64,000 nucleotides of DNA. It comes from Fidelibacterota bacterium. GTDB taxonomy: Bacteria; Fidelibacterota; UBA2242; JAFGTP01. Under the pieces are notes generated by a model. The model saw nothing but the letters and a program-made list of their open reading frames with translations, was not told the DNA's origin and made no database searches. Positions 36,196 through 44,923 of the stretch are shown here, one piece after another; positions within the stretch are counted from its first letter, which is position 1; each line of letters opens with the position of its first letter. A program made the position numbers and the translations under genes. The DNA lies in NCBI GenBank assembly GCA_016934035.1, contig JAFGTP010000004.1:24059-88058 (forward strand), written 5' to 3'.

Positions 36196-37536
36196 TTATT
36201 TTAAGTATTTGTTAATCAGGCTTTCATAGAGTTCCTGTTTACCGCTGATCTGTTTGGGTTCACCCACTTCAGCAGCGATTTTTGCCAGGTCTTCAAGTCC
36301 TAATTCGCCCTTAATCCATTTTGCGCCATTACCCGAATTATAAGAAGCATATCTGTCAGATCTCATTTGGGTGTAAGCGGATTTTGAGATGATGTTGTCC
36401 GCAATCAGCAAGGCTCTGGCCATGGTGTCCATGGAAGAGACATGGGCGATGAAAATATCTTCCAGATCAGTAGAACTGCGACGGGTTTTCGCATCGAAAT
36501 TCATACCACCGGTTTTAAATCCACCATTTTCCAGCATGATCAGCATCAATTCAGTTGCGTCATAAAGATTGTGCAGAAATTCATCGGTATCCCAACCATT
36601 GTGCGGGTCACCCTGGTTAATATCCAATGAACCAAACATACCATTGTCATAGGCAACCTGCGCTTCGTGAGCAAAAGTATGGCGGGCCAGAGTTGCATGA
36701 TTGTTTTCAATGTTCATTTTGAAATCATTTTGTAAACCATATTTATTGAGGAATCCAATTACTGTGGCAGTGTCGAAATCATATTGATGTTTGGTAGGTT
36801 CCATGGGTTTTGGCTCAATCAGAAAAGTCCCTTTAAAACCTTGGGCTCTGGCATAATCACGGGCTTTGGCCAGGAACATACCCAAATTATCCAATTCTCT
36901 TTTCATGTTGGTGTTTAGCAATGAAAAATAGCCTTCGCGTCCACCCCAGAATACATAATTTTCACCACCAAGTTTGATAGTGGCATCAAGGGCTGCTTTT
37001 ACCTGAGCGCCGGCATGAGCGAGCACATCAAAATTAGGATTGGTGGCAGCGCCATTCATATACCGTGGGTTTGAGAAGACATTGGCAGTACCCCAAAGTA
37101 GTTTTACACCGGTCATCTCCTGACGTTCCCTGGCTAAATCTGTGATTTCAATCAGGTTCCTTTCAGATTCAGCAACATTGCTTCCTTCCGGCGCCATATC
37201 TCTGTCATGAAAACAGTAATAAGGCGTACCCATTTTTGTAAAAAATTCAAAAGCTGCATCCAGTTTTTCTTTGGCAGCGTCCATTGGATCGGCAGCGCCA
37301 TTCCATGGAAAAATCTGAGTTCCCGGACCAAATGGATCTTCGCCCGTTCCACAGAAGGTATGCCAGTAGGCTATCGCAAAACGAAAGTGGTCTTTCATGG
37401 TTTTGCCGGCGACAACTTTGTTTTCATCATAATATTTAAAGGCCAGAGGATTGTCTGAATCCGGGCCTTCAAACTGTATTTTGTTAATTCCTTTGAAATA
37501 TTCTTTTTGACCAATAAATACATCTTTTGCCATCAT
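36196..37536 (-). CDS. xylA: Xylose isomerase
   Basis: 446 residues, the class II length. It converts D-xylose to D-xylulose with two divalent metals. The catalytic and metal-binding elements are all there: [34 protein letters not shown] (catalytic His), [55 protein letters not shown] (metal Glu and Lys), [17 protein letters not shown] and [19 protein letters not shown]. The ribosome-binding site AAAGGAG precedes two adjacent ATG codons (37536 and 37533). A palindrome shared with the xylB promoter lies 67-87 bases upstream, so control by the Nudix-type regulator nearby is likely. Confidence 0.98.
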   Translation of the reverse strand: MMAKDVFIGQKEYFKGINKIQFEGPDSDNPLAFKYYDENKVVAGKTMKDHFRFAIAYWHTFCGTGEDPFGPGTQIFPWNGAADPMDAAKEKLDAAFEFFTKMGTPYYCFHDRDMAPEGSNVAESERNLIEITDLARERQEMTGVKLLWGTANVFSNPRYMNGAATNPNFDVLAHAGAQVKAALDATIKLGGENYVFWGGREGYFSLLNTNMKRELDNLGMFLAKARDYARAQGFKGTFLIEPKPMEPTKHQYDFDTATVIGFLNKYGLQNDFKMNIENNHATLARHTFAHEAQVAYDNGMFGSLDINQGDPHNGWDTDEFLHNLYDATELMLIMLENGGFKTGGMNFDAKTRRSSTDLEDIFIAHVSSMDTMARALLIADNIISKSAYTQMRSDRYASYNSGNGAKWIKGELGLEDLAKIAAEVGEPKQISGKQELYESLINKYLK

Positions 37537-37602
37537 GTTTCTCCTTTTTATAATCCGAGGTTTGCAATGTTAAATATCTGAAATATTACTAATATAAAAC
37601 AT

Positions 37603-37623
37603 TTAGTGTAAAAAGTACACTAA
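37603..37623. promoter_or_regulatory. xylA operator (TTAGTGTA-N5-TACACTAA)
   Basis: A palindrome with 8-base arms, TTAGTGTA (37603-37610) and TACACTAA (37616-37623), in the xylA upstream region. The same arms and spacing recur before xylB (40119-40139). The natural candidate ligand is the regulator encoded at 39374-40063. Confidence 0.85.
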
Positions 37624-37659
37624 TTAATTTAAATTTTTATTTGGAAAATGTTGGTTTAT

Positions 37660-38248
37660 CTATATCACGAAATATGCGAAATAAGCGAAAATGCAAAGCC
37701 ATCCAATGATTGCACCACCGAAAGTCAATCCTAATTTGAGGGCAAACAATGAAGCAGACATGATCTGTCCTGTTGCCCGTCGATTGAATTTCCATTCGCC
37801 ATAATCCGCGAAGTCGGTATACATCGCCCATTGCAATACTGCCACCGGGCCAAAGATAAAATTGATTATCACCTGGAAAAGCAAAATCAGAAGCACATTC
37901 TGTTGTCGTAAAAATAGGAAAAATGCTTTGAACAAAGCACTTTTGAACAAAAATCCCGCATAGACAGTTTTTTTACTTAAATATTTTGAGTAAATCGATG
38001 CCAGCATCGCACCGGAGATAGTTGCTATAGAACCGATTGCCATGAATATTGTGACGAATTTTGAGAATTTCCAATTGTTCATTGCCTCCACCCAGAGATT
38101 TTACCAAATCTATAGGACTTATTTGTACAATTAATCCACCAATAAAAGCAGCCACAAAACGATATGTGGATAATTGTGTCTGCTCCAGAGAATTGGGAGT
38201 CATGACACCCATGAGTGTTGAATAAGGGACATTAATTTTATATTCCAA
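37660..38248 (-). pseudogene. Eroded GPH-family sugar-cation symporter
   Basis: Remnants of a glycoside-pentoside-hexuronide:cation symporter in two frames. The upstream piece (38248 to about 38070) encodes INVPYSTLMGVMTPNSLEQ, then STYRFVAAFIGG and ends in LVKSLGGGNE, the TM4-5 region. The second piece, in another frame (38091-37660), encodes the C-terminal half: SGAMLASIYSKYLSKKTVYA, NFIFGPVAVLQWAMYTDFAD, then YGEWKFNRRATGQIMSASLF. The first 110 or so residues, about 90 residues between the pieces (with a frame change) and the last helix are missing. The copy fused at 43223-44422 has the same C-terminal motifs (GPVSVTQWAIYTDTADYSEW). It lies between xylA and the radical SAM gene, whose stop is about 20 bases away. 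It cannot make a working transporter as read. Confidence 0.85.
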
Positions 38249-38269
38249 AAATGAAAACTGTGAAAGTGA

Positions 38270-39295
38270 TTATTCCTGAGCTGTGATATATTTTGCCCCA
38301 CAGCGGTAACAAATTGGTAGCAAATTTTTTCGGCGGTATTCACGAAATTTATGGGCTTTTTCACTATTCCAGATAATAGCGATATTTTCAATTTTAACAT
38401 TTCCGAAAGAATAATCCGGAAAATCAACGCAAAAATTGGCATTACCATCAGGTTGAATATCAATGAGGTTCTCGACATTATTGCACTCAACCGGGCCAAC
38501 TTGTGTATCAGCATCGGCAAACCATTTTTTATAATCTTTTGGTGAAAAATCCATATATGGAAAGTTGACAATATCGTTGAGATTTTTTTGGAATTGGCTT
38601 AATTGTTCCTGAAATAAGTCCCACACCACTCCGGATTTCTCATGGTGAAAGCCAATCCATGAATAAGCATTAGTGTCAAATTTTTCCTTCATCAATTTTT
38701 CATAAGCTTCGCCAACAGATTTTGGAAAATAATAGTAGGGCACAATATTGATACTTTTGACTCCTAGTTCTCGTGCGATATTCGGCATTTTACTCAGAAA
38801 TTTGTAATTGAACTGACTGATGGTAAAGCACATGCTCGGTTTGTCTGTGCCGGGATAACTTTTAAATTTTTCGACACCTTTTTTTATTTGTGCATAAGTA
38901 CCGGAAATTCCACGAACATCGTCGTGAATATTTTCAGGACCATCGATAGAAATGGTGATGGCAAGATTTTTTATTTTAGATAATTCTTCAGCATATTTTT
39001 CCAGTAAAGTTCCATTTGTATCTATGAAACTGGTAATGTTTTTTGATTCGATATATTTAAGCAAATCCAAAATATAATCCAGAAGAAAAACTTCACCACC
39101 TCTCAATAATACCCAATCAATGCTATTTTCCGCTATCTCATCAATTACTTTTTTCCAATCATCCAATTGCATGATTTGTTGGATTGCTTGTTTGGTTTTC
39201 ATATAACCTGTATCGCTCCATTGACCACACATTTTGCAGCGTAAATTGCATTTGTTTGTCAGTGTCAGTGATATTTTTTGTGGAAATGAATTCAT
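38270..39295 (-). CDS. Radical SAM/SPASM-type protein
   Basis: The start is the ATG at 39295 with GAGGGG seven bases upstream; about 341 residues. The radical SAM cluster motif is CNLRCKMC (Cys 16, 20, 23), preceded by ISLTLTNK. Further SAM-binding features are VLLRGGEVFLLDYILDLL, SFIDTNGTLLEKYAEEL and AITISIDGPENIHDDVRG. The C-terminal region has GPVECNNVENLIDIQPDG, NFCVDFPDYSFGNVKIENIA and CYRCGAKYI, a partial SPASM/twitch-type auxiliary cluster domain. No obvious peptide precursor or sulfatase is adjacent, so the substrate is unknown. It sits between the Nudix-type regulator and the GPH remnant, within the xylose locus. Confidence 0.88.
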   Translation of the reverse strand: MNSFPQKISLTLTNKCNLRCKMCGQWSDTGYMKTKQAIQQIMQLDDWKKVIDEIAENSIDWVLLRGGEVFLLDYILDLLKYIESKNITSFIDTNGTLLEKYAEELSKIKNLAITISIDGPENIHDDVRGISGTYAQIKKGVEKFKSYPGTDKPSMCFTISQFNYKFLSKMPNIARELGVKSINIVPYYYFPKSVGEAYEKLMKEKFDTNAYSWIGFHHEKSGVVWDLFQEQLSQFQKNLNDIVNFPYMDFSPKDYKKWFADADTQVGPVECNNVENLIDIQPDGNANFCVDFPDYSFGNVKIENIAIIWNSEKAHKFREYRRKNLLPICYRCGAKYITAQE

Positions 39296-39373
39296 TGAAA
39301 TTCCCCTCAAAAATGATATTTATGTTACAAGTCCTGGCCTAAACTAAATCCATTAATGGTAGGTTTTCAAATT

Positions 39374-40063
39374 CTACAAATCAAAAATAAATCCCAACTC
39401 TTTGAATTTGTTATAGGCTTCCTGATCGAATTTGTAGAGGTACGCCGAACGACCCACATTTGAATTTTCCTTCTCCTCCAGTTTTTCCAGCAGGTCCATT
39501 TTCTGAATTTTTTTACGGAAATTACGCTTATCAATTTTTTTACCCAGAATTTCTTCATAGAGGATCTGTAACTGAGGAAGCGTGAATTTTTCCGGTAAAA
39601 GTTCAAAACCAATGGGCTTGGTACGAACCCGGGCCCGAAGCTTTTTCAGCGCCTGGCTGACAATCTGATTATGGTCAAAGGGCAATTCCTGGATTTCATG
39701 CATTTTAACCCATTGAACATCTTTGGTATCGATACCGGGATGGAGGTCATAATTTTCCGGAGCAATCAAAGCAAAATACCCGACCGTAAATACTCTCCTT
39801 TCAGGATAACGATGCAAACCACCAAAAGCCGCTATCTGCTCCATAAAAATATTTTTAACGCCGGTGGTTTCATAAAGAATTCGACGAGCACCGGCATCCA
39901 GCTCTTCCTCTTTCAAAATAAATCCGCCAGGCAGAGCCCATTCACCGGTAAAGGGGTCAATTCCACGCTTGATCAAAAGAATTTCCAGTTCATAATTTTC
40001 AAAACCGAAAATCACACAGTCGATTGAGATATTATTAATAATTTTTGTTAAATCATGCGACAT
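39374..40063 (-). CDS. Nudix-fold transcriptional regulator (NrtR/AraR type), probable xylose regulator
   Basis: 229 residues. The N-terminal Nudix-like domain (about 10-145) has LLIKRGIDPFTGEWALPGGF, but the Nudix box is degenerate: the helix GARRILYETTGV has Ile and Thr where the catalytic REuxEE needs Glu, so it is unlikely to hydrolyse nucleotides. The C-terminal winged-helix part is seen in FTLPQLQILYEEILGKKIDK, followed by RNFRKKIQKMDLLEKL. This layout matches the NrtR family, one branch of which (AraR of Bacteroides thetaiotaomicron) senses a pentose. Divergent from xylB; palindromes before xylB and xylA fit its expected operator. Confidence 0.88.
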   Translation of the reverse strand: MSHDLTKIINNISIDCVIFGFENYELEILLIKRGIDPFTGEWALPGGFILKEEELDAGARRILYETTGVKNIFMEQIAAFGGLHRYPERRVFTVGYFALIAPENYDLHPGIDTKDVQWVKMHEIQELPFDHNQIVSQALKKLRARVRTKPIGFELLPEKFTLPQLQILYEEILGKKIDKRNFRKKIQKMDLLEKLEEKENSNVGRSAYLYKFDQEAYNKFKELGFIFDL

Positions 40064-40117
40064 AGCCAGTCCTTAAAAAATTGGCATAACTTAATATTTT
40101 ATTTTGAAAATTCAAAC

Positions 40118-40140
40118 ATTAGTGTAAATTTTACACTAAT
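40118..40140. promoter_or_regulatory. xylB operator, long perfect palindrome
   Basis: A perfect palindrome with 11-base arms, ATTAGTGTAAA and TTTACACTAAT, around a single central T. It ends 19 bases before the xylB start and 55 bases upstream of the Nudix-type regulator start. The inner part matches the xylA operator in arms and spacing. Its position would cover or follow the xylB promoter, as expected for repression. Confidence 0.88.
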
Positions 40141-40159
40141 AATAAGATAAGAGGTAGCG

Positions 40160-41638
40160 ATGTATAGTATCGGTTATGATATCGGCAGTTCTTCCATTAA
40201 AGGCTCGCTGATCAACCTGTTAAATGGAGAAATCCTGAAATCAGCCCAGTATCCGGAGCAGGAAATGGTGATAGAATCACCCCAAATCGGATGGGCAGAG
40301 CAGCATCCCGAAGTTTGGTGGGAGGCCGTAAAAATTGTAACAGCCAAGATTTTGGATGGTTTTAATGATGATAAAAAATTCATAAAATTTATTGGTATTT
40401 CCTATCAGATGCATGGCCTAGTGACAATCGATAAAAATGGTCAGGTCATTCGCCCGGCCATTATTTGGTGCGATAGTCGCGCCGTGGAATCAGGCGAGCA
40501 ACTCGAAAAAGCGCTAGGTACCGAATTTTGCCTGGAAAATTATCTCAATGCACCGGGAAATTTCACCTTGGCCAAATTGAAATGGGTAAAGGACAACGAA
40601 CCTGAAAATTATGCAAAAATCTATAAAATCATGTTACCGGGTGATTACATTGCCATGAAATTGACTGGTGAAATCGTCACAACAGCATCAGGGCTTTCCG
40701 AAGGAATTTTTTGGAATTTTAAAACAGGTCAAGTGGCCGAGGAACTGATGGAAAAAGCCGGCATCAGTAAAGATTTTGTTCCAACAATTGTCGATACATT
40801 TTCCGATCAGGGAACTGTGCTGAAAGAATTCACTGATGAATTCGGTTTGGCTACTCATGTGAAAGTAGCTTATCGTGCCGGTGACCAGCCGAATAACGCT
40901 TTTTCACTCAATGTACTGAAACCCGGTGAAGTAGCCACAACTGCCGGCACCTCCGGTGTGGTTTATGGGGTTTCCGACCGTGTGACCTATGATCCGAAAT
41001 CCAGAGTAAACACGTTTGCTCATGTCAACCATCATACGGACGATCCGCATTTGGGAATTTTGCTCTGTGTAAACGGTTGTGGTATTTCCAACAGTTGGAT
41101 AAAAAAAATTATTGGCTGGCACAGTTACGATGAAATGAATAGCCTGGCAGCAAAAATTGCCATCGGTTCCGACAATATTCAAATTTTACCCTTTGGCAAT
41201 GGCGCTGAGAGGATGTTTGAGAATCGAAATATCGGCGCTCACATTCTTGGGCTGAATTTTAACCGCCATCATGAAGCGCATCTCTTTCGCGCAACCCATG
41301 AAGCAGTCGCTTTCTCTTTATCCTACGGAATGGAAATTATGCAAACAATGGGCGTTGATCTGCAGATCATGCGAGCCGGTTCCGCCAATATGTTCCTAAG
41401 TCCGATATTTCGTCAGACTTTATCCAATGTAAACAGTTCTGTGATTGAACTGTACAATACTGATGGTTCTGTGGGTGCTGCCCGCGGCGCAGCGCTGGGT
41501 GGTGGTTATTACGCAACTGCCGATGAAGCCTTTGCTAACCTGAAAGTAGTCGACAGAATAGAGCCCGATGCCAACAAAGGAAAGGAATATTTCGATGCCT
41601 ACCAAACCTGGAAAACCAAACTCGGGGAAAACCTATAA
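40160..41638 (+). CDS. xylB: Xylulokinase
   Basis: 492 residues, FGGY carbohydrate kinase family. It phosphorylates D-xylulose to xylulose 5-phosphate. The N-terminal ATPase motif YSIGYDIGSSSIKGSLINL, GWAEQHPEVWWEAV, the substrate-site ISYQMHGLVTIDKNGQVIRP and WCDSRAVESGEQLEKALG are typical. The C-terminal domain has AYRAGDQPNNAFSLNVLKPG, VATTAGTSGVVYG and GSVGAARGAALGGGYYA. An AGAGG ribosome-binding site precedes the ATG. Divergent from the Nudix-type regulator, with the operator in the shared region. With xylA and tkt it forms the cytoplasmic xylose route. Confidence 0.97.
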   Translation: MYSIGYDIGSSSIKGSLINLLNGEILKSAQYPEQEMVIESPQIGWAEQHPEVWWEAVKIVTAKILDGFNDDKKFIKFIGISYQMHGLVTIDKNGQVIRPAIIWCDSRAVESGEQLEKALGTEFCLENYLNAPGNFTLAKLKWVKDNEPENYAKIYKIMLPGDYIAMKLTGEIVTTASGLSEGIFWNFKTGQVAEELMEKAGISKDFVPTIVDTFSDQGTVLKEFTDEFGLATHVKVAYRAGDQPNNAFSLNVLKPGEVATTAGTSGVVYGVSDRVTYDPKSRVNTFAHVNHHTDDPHLGILLCVNGCGISNSWIKKIIGWHSYDEMNSLAAKIAIGSDNIQILPFGNGAERMFENRNIGAHILGLNFNRHHEAHLFRATHEAVAFSLSYGMEIMQTMGVDLQIMRAGSANMFLSPIFRQTLSNVNSSVIELYNTDGSVGAARGAALGGGYYATADEAFANLKVVDRIEPDANKGKEYFDAYQTWKTKLGENL

Positions 41639-41674
41639 AAACATTAGGTTATAATGCTAGTGATGCTGAATTTG

Positions 41675-43063
41675 TCAACTTAGTCCCAGGGATTGGCTGG
41701 TCAGGTCGACCGGCGGCAAAATTGCGAAGAAGTGGTTGAACAGCTGCGATTTTTTTATTTTATATTTAAAGTGTTCTTCTTCAATTTCCACTAATCCGAA
41801 AATGTGTAAAAAACGCTTGAAAGTACGGAAATAGTAACTGTTCTTGTTCCAATAATCAGCATATTCTTCTTTGCTGTATTTTAAATTTGGAAAGGCATTG
41901 TAATACTTGTCAGCATAAAATTCATTTTCCTTCATCGTTTCTCCGTACTTGGCCAGCAAAATAATGGAATATCCAAAGCCAAATCGTCCAATCATTTCAT
42001 TATCAAAGGAATCAAAATATCCCCAGTTATAATTATTACAGAAAGTGATAAAAATTTCATGCAACATCTTATTTTTATCTTTTAGAGCATTTTTACCCTT
42101 TTGGGTGAGGCTTAATCTATTATGCCGCTTTTTGGTGTATTTCAATAATTCCAGCAGAATATGGGTCAGCCTGATCGTGAAGGAATCATCTTCAGAAATT
42201 CTTTTCAAAGGACTGTGTTCAATCAATTCTTCTTTATAAAAACCTCTGAAATAGAGGTCTTGTATCAGATTTCTGGGAAAATTGCCTTTGGCTGTGAGAC
42301 GTATGGTCTGGTCCTCATCCAATCTCTTCATGACAAACAGAATCATATTCAAAATTGGAACTTTGGCAAGCCAGTCATCGGACAAATTTTTTAAAATAAT
42401 CGGCCATTGATGTGAAAATTCCTTTGAAACAATGAGTTCCATCTCATCATAATTGTAGCCGTCAAAGCCGGAAAAATCCAGTAGTTCCTCATTAATTTCA
42501 AGATCCGATTTTTCATAATATTTTTTTGTGATAACCGCAAGAAAACTGTTTTTTTCTGTCAGATTGAAATAGCCCGGGTCATAATCATCGGTAAAAGAAC
42601 CAACAAATCGTCCGTCGAATTTTGTTTTCGGGTAATTGCTGAGATAATCATTAAAAGCGGTAATACCGCCACAATCCTCAGGCGGGCTGTTGTATTTTCC
42701 ATCAATGCAAACCGGATAGGCCTGGTTGGCTTTTCTGGGAAGAATTTTTTCCAGCCTGATGGAAATTTCCCAGACATCTTCTTCATCATAGACATAGGTG
42801 ATTTCATCATTTTGCTTGTGAAACACTTCCTGAAGTGTCAAGTCACTGGACAGTACATAATCCTCATAATCCGGCAGGTTGTCATCTAAAATTTTAAGGC
42901 CACCATCTGTGAATTCATAATAGTATTCACCGGTCCAGTTCATCAATCCCTGAATAATCAGGTGGAAAATATAAAAATCATAACCTTTATCAATTAAAAT
43001 TGTCCTGTAAATCTCAGGATTTGTATATTTTAATGTAATTTTTAACTGAAAAATAGAACTCAA
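41675..43063 (-). CDS. pRiA4b ORF-3-like domain protein with long C-terminal extension
   Basis: About 462 residues. The start is uncertain: an AAAGGAG site lies five bases before a TTG at 43063, which gives a protein beginning directly with the domain (SSIFQLKITLKYTNPEIYR); an upstream ATG at 43078 or TTG at 43087 is possible. The N-terminal part (about 1-170) matches the plasmid pRiA4b ORF-3 family (PF07929): a strand-rich start, DEEDVWEISIRLEKILP, then VCIDGKYNSPPEDCGGITAF. The remaining 290 residues are helical, acidic and of no family I recognise. Relatives have been found near transposons but carry no known activity. Convergent with xylB and downstream of the hybrid gene's terminator. 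Confidence 0.72.
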   Translation of the reverse strand: MSSIFQLKITLKYTNPEIYRTILIDKGYDFYIFHLIIQGLMNWTGEYYYEFTDGGLKILDDNLPDYEDYVLSSDLTLQEVFHKQNDEITYVYDEEDVWEISIRLEKILPRKANQAYPVCIDGKYNSPPEDCGGITAFNDYLSNYPKTKFDGRFVGSFTDDYDPGYFNLTEKNSFLAVITKKYYEKSDLEINEELLDFSGFDGYNYDEMELIVSKEFSHQWPIILKNLSDDWLAKVPILNMILFVMKRLDEDQTIRLTAKGNFPRNLIQDLYFRGFYKEELIEHSPLKRISEDDSFTIRLTHILLELLKYTKKRHNRLSLTQKGKNALKDKNKMLHEIFITFCNNYNWGYFDSFDNEMIGRFGFGYSIILLAKYGETMKENEFYADKYYNAFPNLKYSKEEYADYWNKNSYYFRTFKRFLHIFGLVEIEEEHFKYKIKKSQLFNHFFAILPPVDLTSQSLGLS

Positions 43064-43152
43064 ATTCACTCCTTTCATGTAATCCAATATTTTATTGAAA
43101 TATACAAAATCATAAAATATTTTTTTTATTGAAAAATTCTGCCTGACACAAT

Positions 43153-43185
43153 AAAAAAGGCGGCCAATTCATACTGCCGCCTTTT
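43153..43185 (-). terminator. Rho-independent terminator after the TonB/GPH hybrid
   Basis: A 10-bp stem (AAAAGGCGGC / GCCGCCTTTT) with an 11-base loop and T run on the minus strand, about 38 bases beyond the stop codon. Confidence 0.92.
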
Positions 43186-43222
43186 AGTCTTCAAACTAAA
43201 TATAATAAGGAAGAGAAGATTT

Positions 43223-44422
43223 TTATTCCCGTGCCCGTCGCTCAATCAGGTCTTTTTCTATCCGATCCATTATTTCATGATTCAAGGGGTAGAAAATCAT
43301 AAATCCCATACCAATCAAACCAGCAACAGCCGGATAAACACTCATTACCATACGAATTCCCAGTAAACCCTGGGCAGTTTGCTCAGCATTGGGTATATAT
43401 CCATGAGCAGCCAATATCCAGGCCAGGCAGGAAACTCCCAGGGCAATACCCAGTTTCAAAGCAAAAAGTGAAGCAGACATCACCAGTCCGGTTGCCCGAC
43501 GATTCTTTTTCCATTCCGAATAATCTGCGGTGTCGGTGTAAATCGCCCATTGAGTCACTGAAACCGGGCCCACAGCAAAAGAGGTCACAAACTGTAAAGT
43601 GAACAACATTACCAGGTTTTCAGGTTTAAGAAAAATGACTAACCCGGTGGATATTGCAGCCAATCCAAGAAAAAACCGATATACGGCAGCTTTACCTAAT
43701 TTTTTACTCATATAAGGCGTGAGTAGCACGGCGATAATGGTCATCACCGTCCCGGACATCATAAAGGTGGAGGTGATTCCTTTATAGGAGAATATGAACT
43801 CTTTACCCAGGAATGAAAAATTTTGGTTTTTGACATAATATTCAATATAATATTGTGGTGCAAGTCCACGAATAACCACTTTGCTGGCCTCACCGGAACT
43901 TTCCAGCGTAGAAACACCGGGAAGGCGACTCAGGGCTGCGGCAGCATTGAAATCAGGCAATTCCTGAATGCGGGCCTCAGAAACAATACTGCTAATTTTA
44001 TCTGATGCCAACTGTTGATTGATCGCCTGGATTTGGCCCAACCCCTGGGCTGTCACAACAACTTCCTGTCCTTTTATGGCCAGAGTTTTCAAACCTATTT
44101 CCTGAAAAATGACTTTATTATTTTCTGGAACATTGATTACAACTTCCATGGTTTCATAACCAATATAAGAGACGACAATCGTTTGTGTTCCGGAAGGTGC
44201 ATTGGGTATTGAAAACTCACCATCCTGGTCAGCCGGCGAACCAATACTCGTTCCTTTGATGACGATATTGGCGTAAGACAAAACATCTTTTGATTTTTCG
44301 TCAAAGATACGGCCCCGAATAATTCCGGACGCAAGCAATGCCTGGCTAAAGAGACACGACAGCATTAATAAGGTTAGAGACACCAATTTTAAATTTTTCA
44401 AATTGTTTTGACGTTGATTCAT
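43223..44422 (-). CDS. In-frame hybrid: TonB receptor N-terminus fused to GPH symporter C-terminal half
   Basis: 399 residues that join two unrelated outer- and inner-membrane proteins. Residues 1-31 are a signal peptide; 33-118 are a carboxypeptidase-like domain (SGIIRGRIFDEKSKDVLSYA); 119-190 are the start of a plug (GQEVVVTAQGLGQIQAINQQ, then LPDFNAAAALSRLPGV and VVIRGLAPQ). At about residue 190 it changes to a GPH-type symporter half: YYIEYYVKNQNFSFLG, SFAVGPVSVTQWAIYTDTAD, YSEWKKNRRATGLVMSASLF and a final loop with MDRIEKDLIERRARE. Neither part is complete: the receptor lacks most of the plug and the whole barrel, and the symporter lacks its first six helices. A deletion that removed the 3' part of a receptor gene and the 5' part of a transporter gene, or an assembly join, explains it best. 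The AAAGGG ribosome-binding site and terminator are intact. Confidence 0.88.
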   Translation of the reverse strand: MNQRQNNLKNLKLVSLTLLMLSCLFSQALLASGIIRGRIFDEKSKDVLSYANIVIKGTSIGSPADQDGEFSIPNAPSGTQTIVVSYIGYETMEVVINVPENNKVIFQEIGLKTLAIKGQEVVVTAQGLGQIQAINQQLASDKISSIVSEARIQELPDFNAAAALSRLPGVSTLESSGEASKVVIRGLAPQYYIEYYVKNQNFSFLGKEFIFSYKGITSTFMMSGTVMTIIAVLLTPYMSKKLGKAAVYRFFLGLAAISTGLVIFLKPENLVMLFTLQFVTSFAVGPVSVTQWAIYTDTADYSEWKKNRRATGLVMSASLFALKLGIALGVSCLAWILAAHGYIPNAEQTAQGLLGIRMVMSVYPAVAGLIGMGFMIFYPLNHEIMDRIEKDLIERRARE

Positions 44423-44642
44423 AATTCTACCCTTTTATCCCAATCCTTTTTACAAACTTGCACCTGCGAGGTCAAATTTTTGTTTATAGAAAAAATTTTA
44501 ACCATGCGCTTATTGATAAAGTTTAAACCCAAAAGACAAAACACAGTGGAGCAAGGATTACCATTTACCGATACAAACTTTAGTTGATTATGTTGAAAAG
44601 TCATGATTTCTTACCTCACAATGTGTATTTGTTCAATTTTAA

Positions 44643-44656
44643 TTGAATCGTTTTAA
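44643..44656. promoter_or_regulatory. LacI-type operator before the hybrid gene (site A)
   Basis: TTGAATCGTTTTAA, an imperfect 14-base palindrome with the central CG typical of LacI/GalR family operators (four of six arm positions match). Sites B (45986-45999) and C (46188-46201) have the same core. Confidence 0.55.
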
Positions 44657-44871
44657 CAAGTCAAGAATTAATTCAATTTTTTTGTTCAAATTTGATTTGA
44701 CCAATCGAAAATTATAAAGTAAACCATTAATAAATAATATATTAAATCAATGATTCAAAACTCCTGCAGTAAGGTAATTCATAGAAAAATACAGCCTCAT
44801 ATTTTTTGAATGTTTAAATTCAATTTCATTTAAAAAAAATTTATAAAATATTAATATTGCCCTTTGAAATG

Positions 44872-44897
44872 AAAAGAGGATGGCTTTAACCATCCTC
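44872..44897 (-). terminator. Rho-independent terminator of the LacI-type regulator gene
   Basis: An 8-bp stem (GAGGATGG / CCATCCTC) with a 6-base loop, followed by TTTT on the minus strand, 26 bases after the stop codon. Confidence 0.85.
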
Positions 44898-44923
44898 CCG
44901 GGATATGATAATTTCAGAAAATT

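Larger units (their letters stand above)
44423..44923. promoter_or_regulatory. Promoter region of the hybrid gene, and lacI terminator
   Basis: About 500 bases with no convincing gene. A LacI-type site, TTGAATCGTTTTAA (44643-44656), lies about 220 bases upstream of the hybrid gene start. The right end holds the lacI-type gene's terminator (44872-44897). The middle is AT-rich. A 61-codon frame at 44419-44604 overlaps the hybrid start and looks spurious. Confidence 0.55.

Noticed and set aside
43223..44422. The hybrid gene as a functional new receptor-transporter fusion
   Set aside because: It lacks the beta-barrel, most of the plug and half of the transporter helices, and its signal peptide is for outer-membrane export; a deletion or assembly join is simpler.
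44419..44604. A 61-codon minus-strand frame just upstream of, and overlapping, the hybrid gene start
   Set aside because: No ribosome-binding site, odd composition and overlap with a regulatory region; it has no recognisable domain.
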